The position numbers were made by a program, and so were the translations under genes. The notes beneath the pieces are model-generated. The model did no database searches. It was not told the origin of the DNA and worked only from the letters and a program-made list of their open reading frames with translations. This document shows, in pieces, positions 22,001 to 34,549 of a stretch of DNA of 64,000 nt. The stretch comes from Aurelia coerulea (taxonomy: Eukaryota; Cnidaria; Scyphozoa; Semaeostomeae; Ulmaridae), in the NCBI GenBank assembly GCA_039566865.1, contig CM076960.1:7454501-7518500 (forward strand), in the 5' to 3' direction. Positions within the stretch are counted from its first letter, which is position 1. Each line of letters opens with the position of its first letter.

Positions 22001-25000
22001 TTTGGTATAGAACGCAATGCTTGGAGAGAGAAGAGGGGCCATGCATAATTTCTCTGCTTTTTCTCAACTTTCCCAGGTTTTAGGACTCAGGTTAAGGATA
22101 GAGTATGAGCCCCTAATTTCTTTCCTATGGATTGCGTTCTCTAACGGGTAAAGACAGCCCATTTTCATTGTTTGGTATAGAACGCAATGCTTGGAGGGAG
22201 AAGAGGGGCCATGCATAATTTTTCTGCTTTTTCTCAACTTTCCCAGGTTTTAGGACTCAGGTTAAGGATAGAGTATGAGCCCCTAATTTCTTACCTATGG
22301 ATTGCGTTCTCTAACGGGTAAAGACAACCCATTTTCATTGTTTGGTATAGAACGCAATGCTTGGAGAGAGAAGAGGGGCCATGCATAATTTCTCTGCTTT
22401 TTCTCAACTTTCCCAGGTTTTAGGACTCAGGTTAAGGATAGAGTATGTGCCCCTAATTTCTTTCCTATGGATTGCGTTCTCTAACGGGTAAAGACTGCCC
22501 ATTTTCATTGTTTGGTATAGAACGCAATGCTTGGAGGGAGAAGAGGGGCCATGCATAATTTCTCTGCTTTTTCTCAATTTTCCCAGGTTTTAGGACTCAG
22601 GTAAAGGATAGAGTATGAGCCCCTAATTTCTTTCCTATGGATTGCGTTCTCTAACGGGTAAAGACAGCCCATTTTCATTGTTTGGTATAGAACGCAATGC
22701 TTGGAGAGAGAAGAGGGGCCATGCATAATTTCTCTGCTTTTTCTCAACTTTCCCAGGTTTTAGGACTCAGGTTAAGGATAGAGTATGAGCCCCTAATTTC
22801 TTTCCTATGGATTGCGTTCTCTAGCGGGTAAAGACAGCCCATTTTCATTGTTTGGCATAGAACGCAATGCTTGGAGGGAGAAGAGGGGCCATGCATAATT
22901 TCTCTGCTTTTTCTCAACTTTCCCAGGTTTTAGGACTCAGGTTAAGGATAGAGTATGAGCCCCTAATTTCTTTCCTATGGATTGCGTTCTCTAACGGGTA
23001 AAGACAGCCCATTTTCATTGTTTGGTATAGAACGCAATGCTTGGAGGGAGAAGAGGGGCCATGCATAATTTATCTGCTTTTTCTCAATTTTCCCAGGTTT
23101 TAGGACTCAGGTTAAGGATAGAGTATGAGCCCCTAATTTCTTTCCTATGGATTGCGTTCTCTAACGGATAAAGACAGCCCATTTTCATTGCTTGGTATAG
23201 AACGCAATGCTTGGAGGGAGAAGAGGGGCCATGCATAATTTATCTGCTTTTTCTCAATTTTCCCAGGTTTTAGGACTCAGGTTAAGGATAGAGTATGAGC
23301 CCCTAATTTCTTTCCTATGGATTGCGTTCTCTAACGGGTAAAGACAGCCCATTTTCATTGTTTGGTATAGAACGCAATGCTTGGAGGGAGAAGAGGGGCC
23401 ATGCATAATTTTTCTGCTTTTTCTCAACTTTCCTAGGTTTTAGGACTCAGGTTAAGGATAGAGTATGTGCCCCTAATTTCTTTCCTATGGATTGCGTTCT
23501 CTAACGGGTAAAGACAGCCCATTTTCATTGTTTGGTATAGAACGCAATGCTTGGAGGGAGAAGAGGGGCCATGCATAATTTATCTGCTTTTTCTCAATTT
23601 TCCCAGGTTTTAGGACTCAGGTAAAGGATAGAGTATGAGCCCCTAATTTCTTTCCTATGGATTGCGTTCTCTAACGGGTAAAGACAACCCATTTTCATTG
23701 TTTGGTATAGAAGGCAATGCTTGGAGAGAGAAGAGGGGCCATGCATAATTTCTCTGCTTTTTCTCAACTTTCCCAGGTTTTAGGACTCAGGTTAAGGATA
23801 GAGTATGAGCCCCTAATTTCTTTCCTATGGATTGCGTTCTCTAACGGGTAAAGACAGCCCATTTTCATTGTTTGGTATAGAAGGCAATGCTTGGAGGGAG
23901 AAGAGGGGCCATGCATAATTTTTCTGCTTTTTCTCAATTTTCCCAGGTTTTAGGACTCAGGTTAAGGATAGAGTATGAGCCCCTAATTTCTTTCCTATGG
24001 ATTGCGTTCTCTAACGGGTAAAGACAATCCATGTTCATTGTTTGGTATAGAACGCAATGCTTGGAGAGAGAAGAGGGGCCATGCATAATTTCTCTGCTTT
24101 TTCTCAACTTTCCCAGGTTTTAGGACTCAGGTTAAGGATAGAGTATGAGCCCCTAATTTCTTTCCTATGGATTGCGTTCTCTAACGGGTAAAGACAGCCC
24201 ATTTTCATTGTTTGGTATAGAACGCAATGCTTGGAGGGAGAAGAGGGGCCATGCATAATTTTTCTGCTTTTTCTCAACTTTCCCAGGTTTTAGGACTCAG
24301 GTTAAGGATAGAGTATGAGCCCCTAATTTCTTTCCTATGGATTGCGTTCTCTAACGGGTAAAGACAACCCATTTTCATTGTTTGGTATAGAACGCAATGC
24401 TTGGAGGGGGAAGAGGGGCCATGCATAATTTCTCTGCTTTTTCTCAATTTTCCCAGGTTTTAGGACTCAGGTAAAGGATAGAGTATGAGCCCCTAATTTC
24501 TTTCCTATGGATTGCGTTCTCTAACGGGTAAAGACAACCCATTTTCATTGTTTGGTATAGAACGCAATGCTTGGAGAGAGAAGAGGGGCCATGCATAATT
24601 TCTCTGCTTTTTCTCAACTTTCCCAGGTTTTAGGACTCAGGTTAAGGATAGAGTATGAGCCCCTAATTTCTTTCCTATGGATTGCGTTCTTTAACGGGTA
24701 AAGACAGCCCATTTTCATTGTTAGGTATAGAACGCAATGCTTGGAGGGAGAAGAGGGGCCATGCATAATTTTTCTGCTTTTTCTCAACTTTCCCAGGTTT
24801 TAGGACTCAGGTTAAGGATAGAGTATGAGCCCCTAATTTCTTTCCTATGGATTGCGTTCTCTAACGGGTAAAGACAGCCCATTTTCATTGTTTGGTATAG
24901 AACGCAATGCTTGGAGGGAGAAGAGGGGCCATGCGTAAATTTCTGCTTTTTCTCAACTTTCCCAGGTTTTAGGACTCAGGTTAAGGATAGAGTATGAGCC

Positions 25001-28000
25001 CCTAATTTCTTTCCTATGGATTGCGTTCTCTAACGGGTAAAGACAGCCCATTTTCATTGTTTGGTATAGAACGCAATGCTTGGAGGGAGAAGAGGGGCCA
25101 TGCATAATTTTTCTGCTTTTTCTCAACTTTCCCAGGTTTTAGGACTCAGGTTAAGGATAGAGTATGAGCCCCTAATTTCTTTCCTATGGATTGCGTTCTC
25201 TAACGGGTAAAGACAACCCATTTTCATTGTTTGGTATAGAACGCAATGCTTGGAGGGAGAAGAGGGGCCATGCATAATTTCTCTGCTTTTTCTCAATTTT
25301 CCCAGGTTTTAGGACTCGGGTAAAGGATAGTGTATGAGCCCCTAATTTCTTTCCTATGGATTGCGTTCTCTAACGGGTAAAGACAACCCATTTTCATTGT
25401 TTGGTATAGAACGCAATGCTTGGAGAGAGAAGAGGGGCCATGCATAATTTCTCTGCTTTTTCTCAACTTTCCCAGGTTTTAGGACTCAGGTTAAGGATAG
25501 AGTATGTGCCCCTAATTTCTTTCCTATGGATTGCGTTCTCTAACGGGTAAAGACTGCCCATTTTCATTGTTTGGTATAGAACGCAATGCTTGGAGGGAGA
25601 AGAGGGGCCATGCATAATTTCTCTGCTTTTTCTCAATTTTCCCAGGTTTTAGGACTCAGGTTAAGGATAGAGTATGAGCCCCTAATTTCTTTCCTATGGA
25701 TTGCGTTCTCTAACGGGTAAAGACAGCCCATTTTCATTGTTTGGTATAGAACGCAATGCTTGGAGGGAGAAGAGGGGCCATGCATAATTTTTCTGCTTTT
25801 TCTCAACTTTCCCAGGTTTTAGGACTCAGGTTAAGGATAGAGTATGAGCCCCTAATTTCTTACCTATGGATTGCGTTCTCTAACGGGTAAAGACAACCCA
25901 TTTTCATTGTTTGGTATAGAACGCAATGCTTGGAGAGAGAAGAGGGGCCATGCATAATTTCTCTGCTTTTTCTCAACTTTCCCAGGTTTTAGGACTCAGG
26001 TTAAGGATAGAGTATGTGCCCCTAATTTCTTTCCTATGGATTGCGTTCTCTAACGGGTAAAGACTGCCCATTTTCATTGTTTGGTATAGAACGCAATGCT
26101 TGGAGGGAGAAGAGGGGCCATGCATAATTTCTCTGCTTTTTCTCAATTTTCCCAGGTTTTAGGACTCAGGTAAAGGATAGAGTATGAGCCCCTAATTTCT
26201 TTCCTATGGATTGCGTTCTCTAACGGGTAAAGACAGCCCATTTTCATTGTTTGGTATAGAACGCAATGCTTGGAGAGAGAAGAGGGGCCATGCATAATTT
26301 CTCTGCTTTTTCTCAACTTTCCCAGGTTTTAGGACTCAGGTTAAGGATAGAGTATGAGCCCCTAATTTCTTTCCTATGGATTGCGTTCTCTAGCGGGTAA
26401 AGACAGCCCATTTTCATTGTTTGGCATATAACGCAATGCTTGGAGGGAGAAGAGGGGCCATGCATAATTTCTCTGCTTTTTCTCAACTTTCCCAGGTTTT
26501 AGGACTCAGGTTAAGGATAGAGTATGAGCCCCTAATTTCTTTCCTATGGATTGCGTTCTCTAACGGGTAAAGACAGCCCATTTTCATTGTTTGGTATAGA
26601 ACGCAATGCTTGGAGGGAGAAGAGGGGCCATGCATAATTTATCTGCTTTTTCTCAATTTTCCCAGGTTTTAGGACTCAGGTTAAGGATAGAGTATGAGCC
26701 CCTAATTTCTTTCCTATGGATTGCGTTCTCTAACGGATAAAGACAGCCCATTTTCATTGCTTGGTATAGAACGCAATGCTTGGAGGGAGAAGAGGGGCCA
26801 TGCATAATTTATCTGCTTTTTCTCAATTTTCCCAGGTTTTAGGACTCAGGTTAAGGATAGAGTATGAGCCCCTAATTTCTTTCCTATGGATTGCGTTCTC
26901 TAACGGGTAAAGACAGCCCATTTTCATTGTTTGGTATAGAACGCAATGCTTGGAGGGAGAAGAGGGGCCATGCATAATTTATCTGCTTTTTCTCAATTTT
27001 CCCAGGTTTTAGGACTCAGGTAAAGGATAGAGTATGAGCCCCTAATTTCTTTCCTATGGATTGCGTTCTCTAACGGGTAAAGACAACCCATTTTCATTGT
27101 TTGGTATAGAACGCAATGCTTGGAGAGAGAAGAGGGGCCTTGCATAATTTCTCTGCTTTTTCTCAACTTTCCCAGGTTTTAGGACTCAGGTTAAGGATAG
27201 AGTATGAGCCCCTAATTTCTTTCCTATGGATTGCGTTCTCTAACGGGTAAAGACAGCCCATTTTCATTGTTTGGTATAGAACGCAATGCTTGGAGGGAGA
27301 AGAGGGGCCATGCATAATTTTTCTGCTTTTTCTCAACTTTCCCAGGTTTTAGGATTCAGGTTAAGGATAGAGTATGAGCCCCTAATTTCTTTCCTATGGA
27401 TTGCGTTCTCTAACGGGTAAAGACAGCCCATTTTCATTGTTTGGTATAGAACGCAATGCTTGGAGGGAGAAGAGGGGCCATGCATAATTTCTCTGCTTTT
27501 TCTCAACTTTTCCAGGTTTTAGGACTCAGGTTAAGGATAGAGTATGAGCCCCTAATTTCTTTCCTATGGATTGCGTTCTCTAACGGGTAAAGAGAGCCCA
27601 TTTTCATTGTTTGGTATAGAACGCAATGCTTGGAGGGAGAAGAGGGGCCATGCATAATTTTTCTGCTTTTTCTCAACTTTCCCAGGTTTTAGGACTCAGG
27701 TTAAGGATAGAGTATGAGCCCCTAATTTCTTTCCTATGGATTGCGTTCTCTAACGGGTAAAGACAGCCCATTTTCATTGTTTGGTATAGAACGCAATGCT
27801 TGGAGGGAGAAGAGGGGCCATGCATAATTTTTCTGCTTTTTATCAACTTTCCCAGGTTTTAGGACTTAGGTTAAGGATAGAGTATGAGCCCCTAATTTCT
27901 TTCCTATGGATTGCGTTCTCTAGCGGGTAAAGACAGCCCATTTTCATTGTTTGGTATAGAACGCAATGCTTGGAGGGAGAAGAGGGGCCATGCATAATTT

Positions 28001-30710
28001 TTCTGCTTTTTCTCAACTTTCCTAGGTTTTAGGACTCAGGTTAAGGATAGAGTATGTGCCCCTAATTTCTTTCCTATGGATTGCGTTCTCTAACGGGTAA
28101 AGACTGCCCATTTTCATTGTTTGGTATAGAACGCAATGCTTGGAGGGAGAAGAGGGGCCATGCATAATTTTTCTGCTTTTTCTCAACTTTCCCAGGTTTT
28201 AGGACTCAGGTAAAGGATAGAGTGTGAGCCCCTAATTTCTTTCCTATGGATTGCGTTCTCTAACGGGTAAAGACAGCCCATTTTCATTGTTTGGTATAGA
28301 ACGCAATGTTGGAGGGAGAAGAGGGGCCATGCATAATTTTTCTGCTTTTTCTCAACTTTCCCAGGTTTTAGGATTCAGGTTAAGGATAGAGTATAAGCCC
28401 CTAATTTCTTTCCTATGGATTGCGTTCTTTAACGGGTAAAGACAGCCCATTTTCATTGTTTGGTATAGAACGCAATGCTTGGAGGGAGAAGAGGGGCCAT
28501 GCATAATTTTTCTGCTTTTTCTCAACTTTCCCAGGTTTTAGGACTCAGGTTAAGGATAGAGTATGAGCCCCTAATTTCTTACCTATGGATTGCGTTCTCT
28601 AACGGGTAAAGACAACCCATTTTCATTGTTTGGTATAGAACGCAATGCTTGGAGAGAGAAGAGGGGCCATGCATAATTTCTCTGCTTTTTCTCAACTTTC
28701 CCAGGTTTTAGGACTCAGGTTAAGGATAGAGTATGTGCCCCTAATTTCTTTCCTATGGATTGCGTTCTCTAACGGGTAAAGACTGCCCATTTTCATTGTT
28801 TGGTATAGAACGCAATGCTTGGAGGGAGAAGAGGGGCCATGCATAATTTCTCTGCTTTTTCTCAATTTTCCCAGGTTTTAGGACTCAGGTAAAGGATAGA
28901 GTATGAGCCCCTAATTTCTTTCCTATGGATTGCGTTCTCTAACGGGTAAAGACAGCCCATTTTCATTGTTTGGTATAGAACGCAATGCTTGGAGAGAGAA
29001 GAGGGGCCATGCATAATTTCTCTGCTTTTTCTCAACTTTCCCAGGTTTTAGGACTCAGGTTAAGGATAGAGTATAAGCCCCTAATTTCTTTCCTATGGAT
29101 TGCGTTCTCTAGCGGGTAAAGACAGCCCATTTTCATTGTTTGGTATAGAACGCAATGCTTGGAGGGAGAAGAGGGGCCATGCATACATTTTCTGCTTTTT
29201 CTCAATTTTCCCAGGTTTTAGGACTCAAGTTAAGGATAGAGTATGAGCCCCTAATTTCTTTCCTATGGATTGCGTTCTCTAACGGGTAAAGACAACCCAT
29301 GTTCATTGTTTGGTATAGAACGCAATGCTTGGAGAGAGAAGAGGGGCCATGCATAATTTCTCTGCTTTTTCTCAACTTTCCCAGGTTTTAGGACTCAGGT
29401 TAAGGATAGAGTATGAGCCCCTAATTTCTTTCCTATGGATTGCGTTCTCTAACGGGTAAAGACAGCCCATTTTCATTGTTTGGTATAGAACGCAATGCTT
29501 GGAGGGAGAAGAGGGGCCATGCATAATTTTTCTGCTTTTTCTCAACTTTCCCAGGTTTTAGGACTCAGGTTAAGGATAGAGTATGAGCCCCTAATTTCTT
29601 ACCTATGGATTGCGTTCTCTAACGGGTAAAGACAACCCATTTTCATTGTTTGGTATAGAACGCAATGCTTGGAGAGAGAAGAGGGGCCATGCATAATTTC
29701 TCTGCTTTTTCTCAACTTTCCCAGGTTTTAGGACTCAGGTTAAGGATAGAGTATGTGCCCCTAATTTCTTTCCTATGGATTGCGTTCTCTAACGGGTAAA
29801 GACTGCCCATTTTCATTGTTTGGTATAGAACGCAATGCTTGGAGGGAGAAGAGGGGCCATGCATAATTTCTCTGCTTTTTCTCAATTTTCCCAGGTTTTA
29901 GGACTCAGGTAAAGGATAGAGTATGAGCCCCTAATTTCTTTCCTATGGATTGCGTTCTCTAACGGGTAAAGACAGCCCATTTTCATTGTTTGGTATAGAA
30001 CGCAATGCTTGGAGAGAGAAGAGGGGCCATGCATAATTTCTCTGCTTTTTCTCAACTTTCCCAGGTTTTAGGACTCAGGTTAAGGATAGAGTATGAGCCC
30101 CTAATTTCTTTCCTATGGATTGCGTTCTCTAGCGGGTAAAGACAGCCCATTTTCATTGTTTGGCATAGAACGCAATGCTTGGAGGGAGAAGAGGGGCCAT
30201 GCATAATTTCTCTGCTTTTTCTCAACTTTCCCAGGTTTTAGGACTCAGGTTAAGGATAGAGTATGAGCCCCTAATTTCTTTCCTATGGATTGCGTTCTCT
30301 AACGGGTAAAGACAGCCCATTTTCATTGTTTGGTATAGAACGCAATGCTTGGAGGGAGAAGAGGGGCCATGCATAATTTATCTGCTTTTTCTCAATTTTC
30401 CCAGGTTTTAGGACTCAGGTTAAGGATAGAGTATGAGCCCCTAATTTCTTTCCTATGGATTGCGTTCTCTAACGGATAAAGACAGCCCATTTTCATTGCT
30501 TGGTATAGAACGCAATGCTTGGAGGGAGAAGAGGGGCCATGCATAATTTATCTGCTTTTTCTCAATTTTCCCAGGTTTTAGGACTCAGGTTAAGGATAGA
30601 GTATGAGCCCCTAATTTCTTTCCTATGGATTGCGTTCTCTAACGGGTAAAGACAGCCCATTTTCATTGTTTGGTATAGAACGCAATGCTTGGAGGGAGAA
30701 GAGGGGCCAT
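16090..30710 (+). repeat. 43-monomer (7,308-bp) block in two tandem copies
   Basis: Rare markers recur with an offset of 7,308-7,309 bp: ttcttacc (18,552/25,860; 21,271/28,579; 22,291/29,599), ggcatataacgc (19,115/26,423), ttaggattca (20,041/27,349), gcatacat (21,873/29,181), gcttggtata (19,451/26,759), and the deletion variant (20,999/28,307). Copy 1 starts between about 15,950 and 16,090, where tcctagg first matches 23,4xx. Copy 2 runs to about 30,710. Only a few differences were seen by eye, for example acaatcc at about 24,025 and the indel at 24,931. Each copy is itself two related blocks of 22 and 21 monomers. Confidence 0.85.
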
Positions 30711-33000
30711 GCATAATTTATCTGCTTTTTCTCAATTTTGCCAGGTTTTAGGACTCAGGTAAAGGATAGAGTATGAGCCCCTAATTTCTTTCCTATGGAT
30801 TGCGTTCTCTAACGGGTAAAGACAACCCATTTTCATTGTTTGGTATAGAACGCAATGCTTGGAGAGAGAAGAGGGGCCTTGCATAATTTCTCTGCTTTTT
30901 CTCAACTTTCCCAGGTTTTAGGACTCAGGTTAAGGATAGAGTATGAGCCCCTAATTTCTTTCCTATGGATTGCGTTCTCTAACGGGTAAAGACAGCCCAT
31001 TTTCATTGTTTGGTATAGAACGCAATGCTTGGAGGGAGAAGAGGGGCCATGCATAATTTTTCTGCTTTTTCTCAACTTTCCCAGGTTTTAGGATTCAGGT
31101 TAAGGATAGAGTATGAGCCCCTAATTTCTTTCCTATGGATTGCGTTCTCTAACGGGTAAAGACAGCCCATTTTCATTGTTTGGTATAGAACGCAATGCTT
31201 GGAGGGAGAAGAGGGGCCATGCATAATTTCTCTGCTTTTTCTCAACTTTTCCAGGTTTTAGGACTCAGGTTAAGGATAGAGTATGAGCCCCTAATTTCTT
31301 TCCTATGGATTGCGTTCTCTAACGGGTAAAGAGAGCCCATTTTCATTGTTTGGTATAGAACGCAATGCTTGGAGGGAGAAGAGGGGCCATGCATAATTTT
31401 TCTGCTTTTTCTCAACTTTCCCAGGTTTTAGGACTCAGGTTAAGGATAGAGTATGAGCCCCTAATTTCTTTCCTATGGATTGCGTTCTCTAACGGGTAAA
31501 GACAGCCCATTTTCATTGTTTGGTATAGAACGCAATGCTTGGAGGGAGAAGAGGGGCCATGCATAATTTTTCTGCTTTTTATCAACTTTCCCAGGTTTTA
31601 GGACTCAGGTTAAGGATAGAGTATGAGCCCCTAATTTCTTTCCTATGGATTGCGTTCTCTAGCGGGTAAAGACAGCCCATTTTCATTGTTTGGTATAGAA
31701 CGCAATGCTTGGAGGGAGAAGAGGGGCCATGCATAATTTTTCTGCTTTTTCTCAACTTTCCTAGGTTTTAGGACTCAGGTTAAGGATAGAGTATGTGCCC
31801 CTAATTTCTTTCCTATGGATTGCGTTCTCTGACGGGTAAAGACTGCCCATTTTCATTGTTTGGTATAGAACGCAATGCTTGGAGGGAGAAGAGGGGCCAT
31901 GCATAATTTTTCTGCTTTTTCTCAACTTTCCCAGGTTTTAGGACTCAGGTAAAGGATAGAGTGTGAGCCCCTAATTTCTTTCCTATGGATTGCGTTCTCT
32001 AACGGGTAAAGACTGCCCATTTTCATTGTTTGGTATAGAACGCAATGCTTGGAGGGAGAAGAGGTGCCATGCATAATTTCTCTGCTTTTTCTCAATTTTC
32101 CCAGGTTTTAGGACTCAGGTTAAGGATAGAGTATAAGCCCCTAATTTCTTTCCTATGGATTGCGTTCTCTAACGGGTAAAGACAGCCCATTTTCATTGTT
32201 TGGTATAGAACGCAATGCTTGGAGGGAGAAGAGGGGCCATGCATAATTTTTCTGCTTTTTCTCAACTTTCCCAGGTTTTAGGACTCAGGTTAAGGATAGA
32301 GTATGAGCCCCTAATTTCTTACCTATGGATTGCGTTCTCTAACGGGTAAAGACAACCCATTTTCATTGTTTGGTATAGAACGCAATGCTTGGAGAGAGAA
32401 GAGGGGCCATGCATAATTTCTCTGCTTTTTCTCAACTTTCCCAGGTTTTAGGACTCAGGTTAAGGATAGAGTATGTGCCCCTAATTTCTTTCCTATGGAT
32501 TGCGTTCTCTAACGGGTAAAGACTGCCCATTTTCATTGTTTGGTATAGAACGCAATGCTTGGAGGGAGAAGAGGGGCCATGCATAATTTCTCTGCTTTTT
32601 CTCAATTTTCCCAGGTTTTAGGACTCAGGTAAAGGATAGAGTATGAGCCCCTAATTTCTTTCCTATGGATTGCGTTCTCTAACGGGTAAAGACAGCCCAT
32701 TTTCATTGTTTGGTATAGAACGCAATGCTTGGAGAGAGAAGAGGGGCCATGCATAATTTCTCTGCTTTTTCTCAACTTTCCCAGGTTTTAGGACTCAGGT
32801 TAAGGATAGAGTATGAGCCCCTAATTTCTTTCCTATGGATTGCGTTCTCTAACGGGTAAAGACAGCCCAGTTTCATTGTTTGGTATAGAACGCAATGCTT
32901 GGAGAGAGAAGAGGGGCCATGCATAATTTCTCTGCTTTTTCTCAACTTTCCCAGGTTTTAGGACTCAGGTTAAGGATAGAGTATGAGCCCCTAATTTCTT
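30710..33000 (+). repeat. Partial further copy of the 22-monomer block
   Basis: Markers match sequence 3,739-3,740 bp upstream: ggggcctt (27,135/30,874), gtgtgagcc (28,222/31,961) and ttcttacc (28,579/32,319). Private changes such as ttttgccagg (about 30,738) and tctgacggg (about 31,828) show it is somewhat older or less homogenised than the two 7.3-kb copies. Confidence 0.7.
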
Positions 33001-33137
33001 TCCTATGGATTGCGTTCTCTAACGGGTAAAGACAGCCCAGTTTCATTGTTTGGTATAGAACGCAATGCTTGGAGGGAGAAGAGGGGCCTTCATAATTTTT
33101 CTGCTTTTTCTCAACTTTCCTAGGTTTTAGGACTTAG

Positions 33138-34483
33138 CTTGATAAGTGAATTTTAAATGTGTATTTTCAATTTCTTTGTTTTTACATTTTCCATAATTGT
33201 CATCAAGTTATGCTTTTCCATGTTCTTTTAATTGCAAAGAGAATATGGGTTTCCTTTTCTTGTTGGCGTATGATCTCCTTTTAGAAAATCACTTTTCGAA
33301 GAACGCAGTGACACTTCTATTCTGGCTTATGCTCTTTTGATAAGAATACTATAGATTTTGTCCAGCCTCCATATTCTTAAGGAACATTTTTTAACATATT
33401 CTTAAATTATTCTTTCGAATCTGTTATGGTTGCAGGGGAACAAAGTTAAAAGAAATGGCATGTAATTAGGAGGAAATCGTCAAACGACAGAAATAATTAA
33501 GCATTTATAACAATAAAAATGTTCTTAACTATTATAAAGTTTGAAACATGTCTTTTGAAAAAATGAGATGCGTCTCTCGCGAAATTCTCGCTGATCAACA
33601 TCGCAAAACAGGCAACGGCTGAAAATGAGACACAAATATATGGAGCTGAGGCTGAGCAATATTTTTATTATTTTCTTAAGGTTTGGATGAGTCTGAGCCT
33701 TAATCTTCTTATAAGCAATATTCTTTTAAAAAAAGAGTGTAGGTGCTTTATAGAAGGGTCTATTATGATCATTCTACTTCACATTCCCTGCATGTAAACC
33801 GTCTGCAAAAACAACTTTTTATTCCAAGGAGAGCCTATAAAAAGGAAAACCTGGGCGTGGGTGATGCCTTGACGAGGCGCTCAGGCTTTCCACTAAATTC
33901 ACCCTGCAATATTTGAAGGTTAGAAAAGTAAATTTTTAGTTTAATTGTTGAAATAAAATTCTTTATTTTTGTAAATGTGATTCTCTGATGATATTGCGTG
34001 TATGGATACTACTTTGCCGAGTAATACTGGTTTTTACTGTTTTTAATGTTGTTATTAAAAAGAAGATACTGTACGCTTGTAAGAAGACGGTATGTAGATA
34101 CCTGTTGGTAATAATATGTAGATTATCAATACGAAGAAATGACGATGCATGAGAAACAACAACTTTGTATTTGTTATTTGCCTTATTCTCTTTGAGTCGT
34201 TGATGGCACTCATTTCTGGTCAGATAAAGTAGAGAGAATTGCGTTTGATTTTGAGCAACCCCCGTCAATGGCAATGAAATAAAGAGGACTTGATTCACAT
34301 CAAGTGAAACAAGCGGCTTGACGAAACCCCCGTCTGAAGACTCAGAAGATGAAAATTAAGAAGATCATGAATGCGTCTTTCGGAAAACGGGAACCCCCGT
34401 CATACCAACATAGTTAATAGTAGAAGCAGCCGCGCGGCAAAATCCAATTCATCGCTTGCGGTAAATCGAGCCCGATATTTTAT
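33138..34483. other. Non-satellite bridge between the two satellites
   Basis: This is AT-rich single-copy-looking sequence. A minus-strand frame of 111 codons (33,963-34,298) has no recognised family. The phrase aacccccgtc occurs three times (34,257, 34,325, 34,392) at 67-68-bp spacing, suggesting a degenerate tandem unit. No transposon ends were identified. Confidence 0.45.
33836..33891 (+). other. TATA-like sequence followed by a 14-bp stem-loop
   Basis: tataaaaa (33,836-33,843) directly precedes a stem in which ggaaaacctgggcg (33,844-33,857) pairs with cgctcaggctttcc (33,878-33,891). As RNA it has one mismatch and one G-U pair. The 20-base loop contains a further small gcct/aggc pairing. 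It could be a structured RNA or the inverted end of a small element. Neither is shown. Confidence 0.3.
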
Positions 34484-34534
34484 AGGGCCCCATTTTTTAT
34501 CGGGCCCTATTTTTTATCGGGCCCTATTTTTTAT
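34484..34534 (+). repeat. Three 17-bp tandem units carrying a gggccc core
   Basis: The units at 34,484-34,500, 34,501-34,517 and 34,518-34,534 share gggccc plus attttttat. The first has an extra C in place of T. A fourth diverged unit may follow at gggatgcgatg. Confidence 0.8.
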
Positions 34535-34549
34535 GGGATGCGATGAAAT

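Larger units (their letters stand above)
11832..33137 (+). repeat. Satellite 1: about 125 head-to-tail copies of a 170-bp monomer
   Basis: The anchor tggattgcgt occurs at 11,931, 12,101, 12,271, 12,441 and onward with exact 170-bp spacing, and orientation never changes. Rare one-base deletions (near 14,541, 15,731, 20,999, 24,931 and 28,307) shift the phase. The edge monomers are the most diverged: the left one (11,832-11,930) has ataaatgttccac and ctcaggcttt, and the right one (from about 33,086) loses bases and breaks off after aggacttag. Variant bases are phased into haplotypes, such as acaaccc with ttggagagag and usually gtatgtgcc with aagactgcc. Because 170 is not divisible by three, reading frames rotate and no protein is encoded. 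The repeated 62-residue frame comes only from monomers with a one-base deletion. The monomer is close to one nucleosome repeat in length. Confidence 0.97.

Noticed and set aside
14485..28439. Repeated 62-codon open frame in satellite 1 (four copies)
   Set aside because: It exists only in monomers with a one-base deletion at gcaatgttgg. It spans a tandem repeat whose length is not a multiple of three, and other monomers lack it.
33963..34298. 111-residue minus-strand open frame in the bridge
   Set aside because: It is the longest frame in the window, but it has no recognisable domain, no conserved motif and no gene context. A chance frame is likely.
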